A stretch of 64,000 nucleotides of DNA. It comes from Tolypothrix sp. NIES-4075 (GTDB taxonomy: Bacteria; Cyanobacteriota; Cyanobacteriia; Cyanobacteriales; Nostocaceae). Made by a program: the position numbers and the translations under genes. A model generated the notes under the pieces. That model was not told where the DNA came from. It saw nothing but the letters and a program-made list of their open reading frames with translations, and made no database searches. This document shows, one piece after another, positions 36,522 to 44,903 of this stretch (within the stretch, counting starts at the first letter, position 1; each line of letters begins with the position of its first letter). The stretch is from the NCBI RefSeq assembly GCF_002218085.1, contig NZ_BDUC01000003.1, positions 1 through 64,000 of the forward strand, read 5' to 3'.

Positions 36522-36620
36522 ATGAAGCGGAAGAAAGTTTTAGCTAACTTTACTTTTCGTTACATACTTCTGTTTATTTGCGCCTTTCTAGTTACCAATT
36601 TTGTACAACTGGTTAGTTAA
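36522..36620 (+). CDS. Candidate 32-residue membrane peptide
   Basis: A short frame encodes a basic start (MKRKKVLANF), one hydrophobic helix (RYILLFICAFLVTNFV) and a short tail. GAGG lies 6-7 bases before the ATG. It lies opposite the end of the ArsA-like gene and overlaps it by 4 bp. The size is below normal gene callers and it could be chance; no relatives are known to me. Confidence 0.3.
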   Translation: MKRKKVLANFTFRYILLFICAFLVTNFVQLVS

Positions 36621-38497
36621 AATAGGAGATTTGCTGCCCCTTTAATTCGGTCTAGCGGTTCCACAGAACGAGGTAAAATTGGTAAGCGAATAATAGTTTG
36701 CTCAACAAATAAACTATTATCAAGTGAACTATCTTGACTATAGCGGTTATGCACTATATAACGCTGTGGAACTCTCATGTTTTGCAAAGACTGAGTTAAC
36801 CGCACTTGTTCGGCAATAATTGCAGCTTGAGCTTGGATGACACTAATAAATTCAGTATGGTGGGGGTCTTTTAATTTCTTCTGCGCTTGTACAACTTGTT
36901 GTCGTAAATTCCGCAGCCTTCCCATAAAATCTACTCTACCTAAAACATTTTGATACTTCATCCACAGTTTGAATATCCAGGCTAGCCAATCTGCCAATGC
37001 AGATGGCATTTCCAGAAAGCGCAGAAGATGACCGGTAGGGGCAGTATCCAGGATAATTAAATCTTGCTGTTTGCGCTCTAATAAATCCATCACTGCGATC
37101 AAAGACAGCATTTCATCAATACCAGGTAAAGCTTGGGCTACAATTTGTCGCCATGCTTGGGGAGTGTAAGCGATTTTTACAGCTTTTGCTTCAGGTCCTT
37201 CACCGCTCATCATTTCGGCTAATTCCCAGAGATAGTCATTTCGGAACTGTTTTAATACTATCTCGGCATCGATTTCTTGACCGCTTAAATTGGCAGTTAT
37301 CTGAGTGGGTTCGTGTTTTAATTTTGCCCCAAAAGCATCTCCCAAAGAATGGGCAGGGTCGATGGAAATAAGGCGAATATTTTTATCAGGATAACGACTT
37401 GCTAACGCCCACCCTATAGCTGCTGCTACTGTCGTTTTTCCAACTCCTCCTTTGCCGCCAACAAGGATAAGTTGCCGTCCTTCTGCGATAAAATCGCTGA
37501 AACTGGGTAGGACTTTAGCAGACCATTGTATAAGTGGTGGTGGAGCAATTGCAACTGTATCAATTTTTTTAATTTGGTTAATAATATTATCTAACGCTGC
37601 ACTGCCAAGGGGTTCTGATGCTTGTTGCGGGACAATAAAAACAGCTTGGTTTCCTGGTAGTTTTACGAATTTATCTAGTAATTTTTGTTGTTCGCTATAG
37701 CGGTCTAAATCTGTGTTGGCATCTGTTAAAATTCGGTTAATGAATAAGCCTCTGCTGGGAATTTCTAATACTTGCAAGCTTTCTAGAAATCGTTCTGTTT
37801 CCAAGAGGCTCATAGGTTCGGCGATCGCCACCACCAAACAAGCGCTTATATCTTGATTTTGCAGCAGGTGTCTGCCTTCTGCTAATTCAGCTTTCATCTT
37901 GAGTAAAAAGTCATCGACTTTATCGGCGGTATAACTTCGCTTAAAAGTTTGGCTAATAACCCGATGTTTTTCTTGAAATAATTCTAAAGAATTTAAAACT
38001 ATATCTAAAAAATCTTTGATTCCCAATAAGTTTAACGTGTGACCGGAAGGAGCCATATCTACTACTACGCGGTCTACCACTTTTTCTGTCAGCAAGCGTT
38101 GAATTTCCAACAGACCCATAATTTCATCTAAACCGGGCCAGTCTAAATCCCAAACAGGTGTTAAATCTTCGCCCTCAACAAAACTTCCTCGCTCAACTAA
38201 TACTTCTAAAAACTTGCCGTATTTTGCCTTAAATTCTAGGAGTAATTCTTTAGCATCTAACGCCCGAACGCTCAAGTTAGGTAAATCAGGTAAGGGTAAG
38301 GCGTTGTCTTGCACTTTTATTTGTAATACATCGCCTAAAGAATGTGCCGGATCTGTAGATATTAACAGTATTTGTTCGTTGGGAAATAATCTCGCCCAGC
38401 GCCGAGCAAAACCGCAGGCAATGGTAGTTTTTCCTACTCCACCTTTACCACTAAACATTGCTAGGTGAAGCGAGTCGTACTTTACCATATCATCCAT
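36617..38497 (-). CDS. ArsA/Get3-like tandem ATPase
   Basis: The 626-residue product is a tandem duplication of the ArsA/TRC40 fold. Each half has the deviant Walker A (MFSGKGGVGKTTIA near 14; LVGGKGGVGKTTVAAAI near 335), LISTDPAHSLGDV or LISIDPAHSLGDAF, and a switch-II-like DMAPSGHTL or DTAPTGHLL. There are no Cys residues arranged for metalloid sensing, so arsenite pumping is doubtful; a Get3-like chaperone for hydrophobic segments is more plausible. Such a role would suit very hydrophobic GvpA-type shell proteins. GGAGGTG at good distance fixes the ATG. It lies 49 bp after the LamG-GvpF gene in the same direction. Confidence 0.85.
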   Translation of the reverse strand: MDDMVKYDSLHLAMFSGKGGVGKTTIACGFARRWARLFPNEQILLISTDPAHSLGDVLQIKVQDNALPLPDLPNLSVRALDAKELLLEFKAKYGKFLEVLVERGSFVEGEDLTPVWDLDWPGLDEIMGLLEIQRLLTEKVVDRVVVDMAPSGHTLNLLGIKDFLDIVLNSLELFQEKHRVISQTFKRSYTADKVDDFLLKMKAELAEGRHLLQNQDISACLVVAIAEPMSLLETERFLESLQVLEIPSRGLFINRILTDANTDLDRYSEQQKLLDKFVKLPGNQAVFIVPQQASEPLGSAALDNIINQIKKIDTVAIAPPPLIQWSAKVLPSFSDFIAEGRQLILVGGKGGVGKTTVAAAIGWALASRYPDKNIRLISIDPAHSLGDAFGAKLKHEPTQITANLSGQEIDAEIVLKQFRNDYLWELAEMMSGEGPEAKAVKIAYTPQAWRQIVAQALPGIDEMLSLIAVMDLLERKQQDLIILDTAPTGHLLRFLEMPSALADWLAWIFKLWMKYQNVLGRVDFMGRLRNLRQQVVQAQKKLKDPHHTEFISVIQAQAAIIAEQVRLTQSLQNMRVPQRYIVHNRYSQDSSLDNSLFVEQTIIRLPILPRSVEPLDRIKGAANLLF

Positions 38498-38546
38498 CTC
38501 TACACCTCCTGATATTTTTTATATTGAAAAATTCCAGATATAACTT

Positions 38547-40931
38547 TTAGATAAAATGGTAAGGAGGTAAGGCGAGTCCTAACTGTAATTCCCAACGAGA
38601 ACACGCTTTTTGCCAAGCTAGAAATTGTTCTGCAAGTAAAGGTTCGTCTTGGCGACTGACTAAAAGATAAATCCGCGCTTCTTCACCCTGCTGTTGAACA
38701 ACAATTGCCGACTCATATATCTGGGTTATCAGATGAACTGCATTTTCCCATTCCGCAGTTTGAGCTATTTGAAACTCTTGCTGTGTTTGATAACGTTGTT
38801 TCTTTGCTAAAAAATACTGTTTTCCTCCTGATTCAGGCTTTATAACTGGTTCATCTATTCGGGGAATAAACTTCAAGATATATTCGGCTTTGCCATTTAG
38901 TTGGCGTAGCTTTTCTAGATATTTCTCAGCGTGGGATTCTAGATGAGTCAGTAAGCTTTCTTTTGAGGCAAAGGAAGTGCCGAACCGCAAGGGTAAAATT
39001 GTAGTTTGGCGAAATAGTTCGCAAATGACTTGATCGTGCGACAAAACTGCTTGGATTAATCGTTCGTCATCGTTTTGCAATGATTCTAAAGACACTTCTG
39101 GTTCCACCAAAGCTGAAACGCCAGCATGACTTATAAAAAGTACGCGATCGCTAATGCCGACAGGTAACTCCAAAACGGTGGCTGGTGTCTCTAGAAAAGC
39201 GTAAATGTAAAAGTTAGACAGTTCCGCGCTTAGTCGCAAAGGTAAAAGTTTTTTATCAATTGGCACTTCAACTTGTTTCCAGGTTGCTCCAGTTATCTGA
39301 CCGTGATTGGCGTTTTTGGTTTTGTCAGAGACTGTATCACCATTACCTTCATTCAAGGGCCAGTAGCCCACTAATCCGGGTTCGTTGCCCACGAGACGAC
39401 GCGACATATCGGCTTGGATTTCCGCCTGGGAACGACCTGAATTCCAAATACGGAATTCAGCTATTTGCCCTTTAAAGAAATTCCGCTCCCCTCCCACTGC
39501 CCCTCGACTTAAGTAGAGCGGTGAATTGTTCTGAGTTGTTCCTATGGTTGTGTCATTTGCGCTTGCCATTTCGACACCATCCACATACAAGTACAGTTGC
39601 GAACTTTGCTTAACAAACGCAACGTGATGAAACTGTTGATCGTTAATCGGTTCCAAACAGGAGACTGCTGGATTCTTTTTCTCATCATCATACCGAGACG
39701 CATAGAGGCGACAATTCTTACTGCTGTATCGGATAGCGTATGGAAATGGGGTTCCTACCCATTTTTCGAGGACATTGATATCGAATATTTTTTTGCTCTT
39801 AGTTTCCTCCATAGGGTCTGGCTTCAGCCAAACTTCGATCGCAAAATCTTGCGCTTTGGCAAAGTCTAAAGTAGGTGAATATGGGATTTCTACATAATCA
39901 TCTTGCCCGTCAAACATCAATACTGGCTGTAAAGATTTCTCTGGCTCTTTAGTGGGCGATTCTTCAAAAAAGGACTCAGGAGGAGTTGTAGCAGGAGGCT
40001 TCACAGGTGCTTCTGGTTGCTTTGCCTCTAAAGGTGGAGTCGGGGTTAGTGGAGTGATAGGTACTTCTGGTTGCTTTGCCTCTAAAGGTGGAGTCGGGGT
40101 TAGTGGAGTGATAGGTGCTTCTGGTTGCTTTGCCTCTAAAGGTGGAATCGGGGTTAGTGGAGTGATAGGTACTTCTGGTTGCTTTACCTCTAAAGGTGGA
40201 GTAGAAGTGCGTGAAGTGATAGGTACTTCTGGTTGCTTTACCTCTAAAGGTGGAATCGGGGTTAGTAGAGTGATAGGTACTTCTGGTTGCTTTACCTCTA
40301 AAGGTGGAATAGAAGTGGGTGAAGTGGGTTCGGCAGTTTCAGGCGATCGCTCAATAGTAAGAGTTTGAATTTCAACTGAAGAAAGCGCTTTTGCCCAAAT
40401 CCGCACTTTAGTAATACTGCCGTGAAAGAAACACGAACTTGCTCCGGCTTCGGTTGCTCCTGCGCCCACATGCAATGGATGGCGATCGTTTGGTTTAAAC
40501 TGAATTCCTGTGTATTGCCCCACTGCTTGACCATTAATATAGAAAGCCATTGTTTGGGATAGTGAGTCATAGGTTCCTGCTAAATGAGTCCAGATGTCTT
40601 CTTTAGCTTTCGAGCCTGTAAGAATAATCCAAGGAATTCCTATCTGACCGCTACCGAGCCAAAACTGCCACTGTTGTGCGGCGTTCACACAGAAGACGTA
40701 CCCCCGACGCCCAAGGCTTGCAGAACCACTGACGGAAGTCAAAATCGCTCGATAGCCTCTACCGCCCTGAAACTGAACCGACATCTCGACCGTAAAGCTA
40801 GTGGGATTGATATCTGCTGCGTAGGGAATATCAATCTGATCCCTAGTGCCATTGAAGTAGGGAGTTGCCGAGGCAGGATAACCAAGGTCAATATCTTTTG
40901 GTTGTCCGGCAACAGTTTCTTGCTGTTTCAT
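38547..40931 (-). CDS. LamG-LamG-GvpF/L fusion protein
   Basis: The product of about 794 residues has a LamG/concanavalin-like domain at about 20-190 (PTSFTVEMSVQFQGGRGYRA, WTHLAGTYDS, FYINGQAV). Six 18-residue Pro-rich repeats follow at about 200-315, then a second LamG at about 330-560 (FAIEVWLKPDP, HHVAFVKQSSQLYLYVDGVE, AEFRIWNSGRS). The end, about 570-794, is a GvpF/GvpL domain (FYIYAFLETPATVLELPVG, ILPLRFGTSF, RIYLLVSRQDEPLL). GvpF/L proteins contact GvpA during vesicle assembly. I do not know of a standard GvpF/L with lectin-like domains. The ATG at 40931 has GAGGAG upstream. No signal peptide is seen, so it should act inside the cell. Confidence 0.85.
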   Translation of the reverse strand: MKQQETVAGQPKDIDLGYPASATPYFNGTRDQIDIPYAADINPTSFTVEMSVQFQGGRGYRAILTSVSGSASLGRRGYVFCVNAAQQWQFWLGSGQIGIPWIILTGSKAKEDIWTHLAGTYDSLSQTMAFYINGQAVGQYTGIQFKPNDRHPLHVGAGATEAGASSCFFHGSITKVRIWAKALSSVEIQTLTIERSPETAEPTSPTSIPPLEVKQPEVPITLLTPIPPLEVKQPEVPITSRTSTPPLEVKQPEVPITPLTPIPPLEAKQPEAPITPLTPTPPLEAKQPEVPITPLTPTPPLEAKQPEAPVKPPATTPPESFFEESPTKEPEKSLQPVLMFDGQDDYVEIPYSPTLDFAKAQDFAIEVWLKPDPMEETKSKKIFDINVLEKWVGTPFPYAIRYSSKNCRLYASRYDDEKKNPAVSCLEPINDQQFHHVAFVKQSSQLYLYVDGVEMASANDTTIGTTQNNSPLYLSRGAVGGERNFFKGQIAEFRIWNSGRSQAEIQADMSRRLVGNEPGLVGYWPLNEGNGDTVSDKTKNANHGQITGATWKQVEVPIDKKLLPLRLSAELSNFYIYAFLETPATVLELPVGISDRVLFISHAGVSALVEPEVSLESLQNDDERLIQAVLSHDQVICELFRQTTILPLRFGTSFASKESLLTHLESHAEKYLEKLRQLNGKAEYILKFIPRIDEPVIKPESGGKQYFLAKKQRYQTQQEFQIAQTAEWENAVHLITQIYESAIVVQQQGEEARIYLLVSRQDEPLLAEQFLAWQKACSRWELQLGLALPPYHFI
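39997..40320 (-). repeat. Six tandem 54-bp repeats encoding a Pro-rich linker
   Basis: The unit encodes PPLE(V/A)KQPE(V/A)PITPLTPT with few changes, repeated six times between the two LamG domains of the fusion protein. DNA identity between units is high, so the number of units may vary between strains. Confidence 0.85.
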
Positions 40932-41062
40932 TGATCGCTCACTCCTCTTCAACGGCTTTCTATGAGAGGTTTTACTAAAAATTTTGCCCAGCTTTAGTAA
41001 TAGTATTTACGAACGCTGATTGCTAATTATAGTATTATTTATACGTTACTTATAAAGTATAT

Positions 41063-41410
41063 ATGAAAAACATTCCCCCGCGCCGCACAATTCAGCCTAA
41101 AATCAGCACCATCCATCGTCAGAAAAGTGAAGCTGCTGAACAATTAGATTTGTATAAAATGGTAACGAAACGACAGCGTATCCAGCAAGAATTGCAGTTT
41201 ATGGAACAGCGTCTTCAGCTATTGAGACAACAATTGGGCATTCTCGATAGCCAAATAGAGAATACAGAAAAAAATATTCAGAGCTTGCGTCAATCACCTC
41301 CTAGTTCTTCTCAAAGTGCAAACAATAATACTTCTTCTCCTCAAAATACGACCAATCCTAATAAGAGTGTTAAGTCGAGTTCTTTCCAAACTTTCTATCT
41401 GGAATATTAA
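41063..41410 (+). CDS. GvpV-like coiled-coil gas vesicle protein
   Basis: The 115-residue product has a basic start, then a strong coiled coil at about 22-78 (EQLDLYKMVTKRQRIQQELQ, MEQRLQLLRQQLGILDSQIE) and a Ser/Asn/Pro-rich tail. Length, the LYKMVTKRQRIQQEL segment and place in the gvp cluster fit the small GvpV proteins of cyanobacteria as I recall them. It is read on the plus strand, divergently from the LamG-GvpF gene. The function of GvpV in assembly is not established. Confidence 0.5.
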   Translation: MKNIPPRRTIQPKISTIHRQKSEAAEQLDLYKMVTKRQRIQQELQFMEQRLQLLRQQLGILDSQIENTEKNIQSLRQSPPSSSQSANNNTSSPQNTTNPNKSVKSSSFQTFYLEY

Positions 41411-41459
41411 TTTCTGACTTCTGACTTTTGTACAAACGCCCTTAAAGCGTTTGTACCTC

Positions 41460-41705
41460 TCATCCAGATTCTTCTGCTGCTTCTTCAAAGGCTTGAATTT
41501 TCAACAAAAGTTCTTCTTCTTGAATTTCAAAGTCCTCTTCTGAAATCTCACCTATATCAAAGGCTAACTGTAAAGTTAATAACTGTTTTTGCAAATTTTG
41601 TGCATCATCTAATTCAGCATTAGCACGCTCTAGAAGTTGCTCTCCTATCCAAATGATTCCACCAAGGGGTCCGGAAACAGGAAAAGTTAATAAATCCAGA
41701 AACAT
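41460..41705 (-). CDS. gvpG: GvpG
   Basis: The 81-residue product has the GvpG family layout. A hydrophobic start (MFLDLLTFPVSGPLGGIIWI) is followed by an amphipathic helix (GEQLLERANAELDDAQNLQ) and an acidic helical end (FDIGEISEEDFEIQEEELL). GvpG is a minor protein needed for gas-vesicle nucleation. It lies 14 bp after gvpF on the same strand and ends the gvpJ-K-F-G group. Confidence 0.9.
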   Translation of the reverse strand: MFLDLLTFPVSGPLGGIIWIGEQLLERANAELDDAQNLQKQLLTLQLAFDIGEISEEDFEIQEEELLLKIQAFEEAAEESG

Positions 41706-41719
41706 AATATTAGCTTTCT

Positions 41720-42454
41720 TTAAGAAAGCTGGGCAAATGTATAAGGAGCCGTAAAATTGTTGTAGCGAATTCGCAGGCGATCGGCAAATTTATGGTCGAT
41801 TGCTTCTACTTTTTCGCTAAAGTTAGATTCACTTTCCCAAGGAATCAAATAAGCCGCATTATAAATCATCTCTTCCGTCATTGTATCGCTTTCCACAAAT
41901 TCAAGAGCTAAAGCGTTCAATTCAGAACGGAAAACATCAATGACTGTTTGCTTGCGAACTTGCAATCCATTTTCAATCAGCTTGCCAATTTCGATGATTT
42001 CCGACCTACTTAAAGCTTTACCTTCCATCGCATCGCGCTTTTTTTTCAAGCTGACATTTGACTCTAATAACCCCTGAATCTCCGATTGGCTATTCCAAAA
42101 TACCTTGACGCTCACTTCTCTGCGTCCTTCCAATTTTTGAAATAACTCTTCCAGTTTTTCTTTATGGGGACGAGTCAATTGATCGGTGACTGTTTCCCAG
42201 GTTTTGACTACCAATCCAAAGCGAAGAGGTAGTAAAGTACGGAACCCCTCACTCATCGCCAGTTCCAAAACTTTTTCGTGGCACAATAAATTGCGTCGGG
42301 AAGTAAGATATTTTTCTTTTTTAGCCTCTGAGTATAAAAAGTTGAACCCGTCAACACTATAGCTCTGAACTGGTTGTTGATCTAGTCCTTCGAGGACTAC
42401 TTTTTCCGAAATAGGTGCGGGTAAAATGCCGTAAAGATAAAGACCATTATTCAT
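41720..42454 (-). CDS. gvpF: GvpF/GvpL
   Basis: The 244-residue product starts GLYLYGILPAPI and has the family motifs RRNLLCHEKVLELAM, TLLPLRFGLVVKTWETV and the later YNAAYLIPWESESNFSEKVE, ending FTAPYTFAQLS. GvpF/L proteins bind GvpA and help nucleate the vesicle. It lies between gvpK and gvpG in the usual cyanobacterial order. It is a single-domain protein, unlike the LamG-fused relative encoded next door. Confidence 0.92.
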   Translation of the reverse strand: MNNGLYLYGILPAPISEKVVLEGLDQQPVQSYSVDGFNFLYSEAKKEKYLTSRRNLLCHEKVLELAMSEGFRTLLPLRFGLVVKTWETVTDQLTRPHKEKLEELFQKLEGRREVSVKVFWNSQSEIQGLLESNVSLKKKRDAMEGKALSRSEIIEIGKLIENGLQVRKQTVIDVFRSELNALALEFVESDTMTEEMIYNAAYLIPWESESNFSEKVEAIDHKFADRLRIRYNNFTAPYTFAQLS

Positions 42455-42477
42455 AATTTTTTTAAATAAAAGAACAT

Positions 42478-42948
42478 TTATATCGGTTTTGATGTTAAAA
42501 TCACCCGTAGCTTTGCGTGAATCAAATTCAGGTTACCCAAGCCTAAATCAACATCACCATGCACCACAATTCCAACACTTAAAAGTCTGTCTAGCAGTTC
42601 CAAGATAGAAGGACTGTTGCTAATTTCCCCCGGATAGTAAGTTCCAGGCGATGGTAAAAGAGTGCCGAATTCTCCCAGATTGACATTCAAGTCTGCTGGA
42701 TCGAGTTCAAAAATCTCGCACAACTGCAACACTTGTTCTTCTAGCTTTTGGAGACTTTCTGCTGCTCTATCTAACTCTGTTTCGCTAAGAATGTGTTGTT
42801 CCATACGGCGAATGACTTGCGCTTCCATGAGCTGACGAAGCAATTCCACCACTGTTAATAGTAAAGAAGCCAGTCCCGCCTTACTGTTCAATTGTTTAGG
42901 GGTACTTGCTATCTCAGGATTTTCAGAGGGTGTGCCAAGTAATGCCAT
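42478..42948 (-). CDS. gvpK: GvpK
   Basis: The 156-residue product has the GvpK core at about 20-110 (GLASLLLTVVELLRQLMEAQ, LDRAAESLQKLEEQVLQLCE, FELDPADLNVNLGEFGTLLP). It then ends in ILELLDRLLSVGIVVHGDVD with HAKLRVILTSKPI, which resembles the GvpA-type fold. GvpK is one of the conserved assembly proteins. It is followed by gvpF and preceded by gvpJ with a 12-bp gap. Confidence 0.92.
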   Translation of the reverse strand: MALLGTPSENPEIASTPKQLNSKAGLASLLLTVVELLRQLMEAQVIRRMEQHILSETELDRAAESLQKLEEQVLQLCEIFELDPADLNVNLGEFGTLLPSPGTYYPGEISNSPSILELLDRLLSVGIVVHGDVDLGLGNLNLIHAKLRVILTSKPI

Positions 42949-42960
42949 AATGCCAATTTT

Positions 42961-43416
42961 TTAGGTTTCATCTGCTGGGTTAGTGTCCTTCTCAGTAGAG
43001 GGAGACTTTTTCGGCATAGAATAAGGATTTTTTGACTGCTCAGTTGCACCAAATTCTATTTGACTGGTAGCTAAAGCTTTGAGCGATCGCATTTCTGCTT
43101 CTATACTTTGCAACCGTTCCTGAAGTTGGCGATTTTCGTCAATTAACGTCTGCGCCTTACTGCTGAGATAGGGGTCATTTTCCCACCAATTTATTCCCAT
43201 CTCCCGCGCTTTATCCACTGAGGAAATCAACAAACGAATTCGGATATGCAAAAGTTCGGTGGAGGCGACAGAAACAGAGATATCACCTGCAATCACAATT
43301 CCCTTATCCAAAACTCGTTCGAGAATATCCGCCAAAGTTGAGCCTTGGGTAGATGTTGCAATTGCTCGACTAGCGTTGGATTGAGAACTTTTCGGCAGGA
43401 TAGGCGTAGAAGTCAC
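42961..43416 (-). CDS. gvpJ: GvpJ
   Basis: The 151-residue product has a GvpA-like domain at about 27-75 (TLADILERVLDKGIVIAGDI, TELLHIRIRLLISSVDKARE) followed by MGINWWENDPYL and a coiled-coil tail (NRQLQERLQSIEAEMRSLKA). This is the GvpJ pattern: a minor shell protein thought to sit at the vesicle tips. It is the first gene of the minus-strand gvpJ-K-F-G group and faces gvpA across a 0.84-kb gap. Confidence 0.92.
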   Translation of the reverse strand: MTSTPILPKSSQSNASRAIATSTQGSTLADILERVLDKGIVIAGDISVSVASTELLHIRIRLLISSVDKAREMGINWWENDPYLSSKAQTLIDENRQLQERLQSIEAEMRSLKALATSQIEFGATEQSKNPYSMPKKSPSTEKDTNPADET

Positions 43417-44253
43417 AATTGTTTAGACTCTTTCTCTATAGTATTTGACGCTTTCTTATGTTATACGAGAATAGAAAAAATTTTTCTTTTTTTGAATCCC
43501 CTAAATTTATCTGAATTTATTTCTTCGGAATTTATTTCTCAGGATGCCTTTTTAGACCCAGCATAGCTGTGTCAACAGCACTTATAGGAGGAAATGTGAG
43601 AACTTTCTCTTTTATCTAAATAATTTGTCTTGGAGTTTGGCGATCGCCCTTGCTGAAAATAGCACTCCTTTGCTACTGCCTAGCTTCTTGATCATAAATC
43701 GGATCTCCTGTTTTTGGTATTTGGGATATTCAAATATTTATTAAGACGTTTGCAAACTCAGAAAAAGTAGGAAAAATATATTTTTAAACTATATAACATG
43801 CATTTTGTCAATTATAAATTTGATTTGTTTTTTGATAAATTATACTAATTTTTTGCTATCTGCTGAAACTTCAGCGCCAAAGTGAATCATGAGTAATTTG
43901 GTTACGCCTAGCGAAGGCGTAGCTTGCGCCTCTGATACAAGGCTCCTTTGTTGACTCTCACAAAAATTACGTTTTTACCACGTTCTTCCGAATACGTTTA
44001 GGTAGTATTACTTATTGACAAAATTACTAAAACCTTTTCTATAAATGGGAAAAGTATTGGAGTTTAGACTAAGCTTTGCCAGGGTTTGGCAGCAAGAAGT
44101 CAGAAAATTTTATTTTTCAAAAAAATAAATTTTGGACATAGATACAACATTTGGATTTGAAAATTTCTATTTTGGGATTAATATAAAATGGCTACTAAAA
44201 AAATCTGTCGCCAATAAGTGGTTACAGAATTTTATATATCAAGAAAAGTAATT
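43417..44253. promoter_or_regulatory. Long divergent control region between gvpJ and gvpA
   Basis: The 837 bp are AT-rich, with no gene seen. They separate the minus-strand gvpJ group from plus-strand gvpA and must hold both promoters. A GC-rich mirrored motif near 43905-43930 (GCCTAGCGAAGGCG) is of the kind scattered in cyanobacterial intergenic DNA. The long A/T-rich run at about 44100-44220 precedes gvpA, whose mRNA usually has a long leader. Confidence 0.5.
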
Positions 44254-44472
44254 ATGGCAGTTGAAAAAGTAAACTCATCTTCTAGTCTGGCTGAAGTCAT
44301 CGATCGCATTCTTGATAAGGGTGTTGTCATCGATGTGTGGGTACGGGTATCCCTTGTGGGAATCGAACTGTTAGCAGTGGAAGCACGGATTGTAATAGCA
44401 TCAGTAGAAACTTATTTGAAGTATGCAGAAGCTGTTGGCTTGACCGCTCAAGCTGCTGTACCAGCGATCTGA
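44254..44472 (+). CDS. gvpA: GvpA, main gas vesicle shell protein
   Basis: The 72-residue product starts MAVEKVNSSSSLAEVIDRIL and continues with DKGVVIDVWVRVSLVGIELL and ARIVIASVETYLKYAEAVGL. It is almost the same as textbook cyanobacterial GvpA, which forms the ribs of the gas-tight wall. I take the ATG at 44254, which gives the canonical N-terminus, not the GTG 36 bp upstream. Only one gvpA copy is seen. The next gene, a GvpC-like one, follows after 57 bp. Confidence 0.97.
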   Translation: MAVEKVNSSSSLAEVIDRILDKGVVIDVWVRVSLVGIELLAVEARIVIASVETYLKYAEAVGLTAQAAVPAI

Positions 44473-44529
44473 ACGTTTATAGCGTACCTTTTTATTTTTG
44501 GTAGGTATAGCGCCAAAGGAGCCTAGATA

Positions 44530-44901
44530 GTGTCTCTTAGAGAACAATGGAACGCTGCCCGAGTGCAACGCCAAGAAGAAGTCCGCGAACGTCAACAGGA
44601 TGTGCTGGAGTATCGTCAGCAGATTCAAGCAGAGATGGCAGCACTGCATCAGTATCAGCGGACAATGTTGAGTAACTTCCGCAGCACTTTGCAAGCCGAT
44701 GTAGCTGCTTTCCTAGAGGAGACGCGATCGCATCAGCAGGAAGTCTGGTTCGACCAGCGACAGCAACGATCGGCTTACGTAGCAGCTATGCGAAATTATG
44801 TTTGGGGGACAACCCCCACTTTTGAAGATGGCAATTCTGCAACAGGTGTTTCACCTTCGCAACCTTCTACTGGTATCCCAACAGATATGAGGCGAGATTA
44901 G
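44530..44901 (+). CDS. gvpC: Short GvpC-like gas vesicle protein
   Basis: The 123-residue product is mostly amphipathic helix rich in Gln, Arg and Glu (QWNAARVQRQEEVRERQQDV, NFRSTLQADVAAFLEETRSH) and ends in a Gly/Ser/Pro/Thr-rich tail. Its place between gvpA and gvpN is that of gvpC, and VAAFLEETRSHQQ resembles the 33-residue GvpC repeats. It would hold only two or three repeats, fewer than the usual four or five. GvpC stiffens the vesicle from outside. The start is GTG with AAGGAG upstream. Confidence 0.65.
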   Translation: MSLREQWNAARVQRQEEVRERQQDVLEYRQQIQAEMAALHQYQRTMLSNFRSTLQADVAAFLEETRSHQQEVWFDQRQQRSAYVAAMRNYVWGTTPTFEDGNSATGVSPSQPSTGIPTDMRRD

Positions 44902-44903
44902 TT

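Noticed and set aside
36617..38497. Arsenite pump ATPase ArsA as the function of the tandem ATPase
   Set aside because: No arsB, arsR or arsD genes and no obvious Cys ligands are seen; context favours a vesicle-linked chaperone, although this is not proven.
39952..40368. A 138-codon plus-strand Gly/Ser/Cys-rich repeat frame
   Set aside because: It is antisense to the Pro-rich linker repeats of the LamG-GvpF gene.
44218..44253. N-terminal extension of GvpA from the GTG at 44218
   Set aside because: GvpA has a highly conserved start at MAVEK; extra residues would be very unusual for the shell protein.
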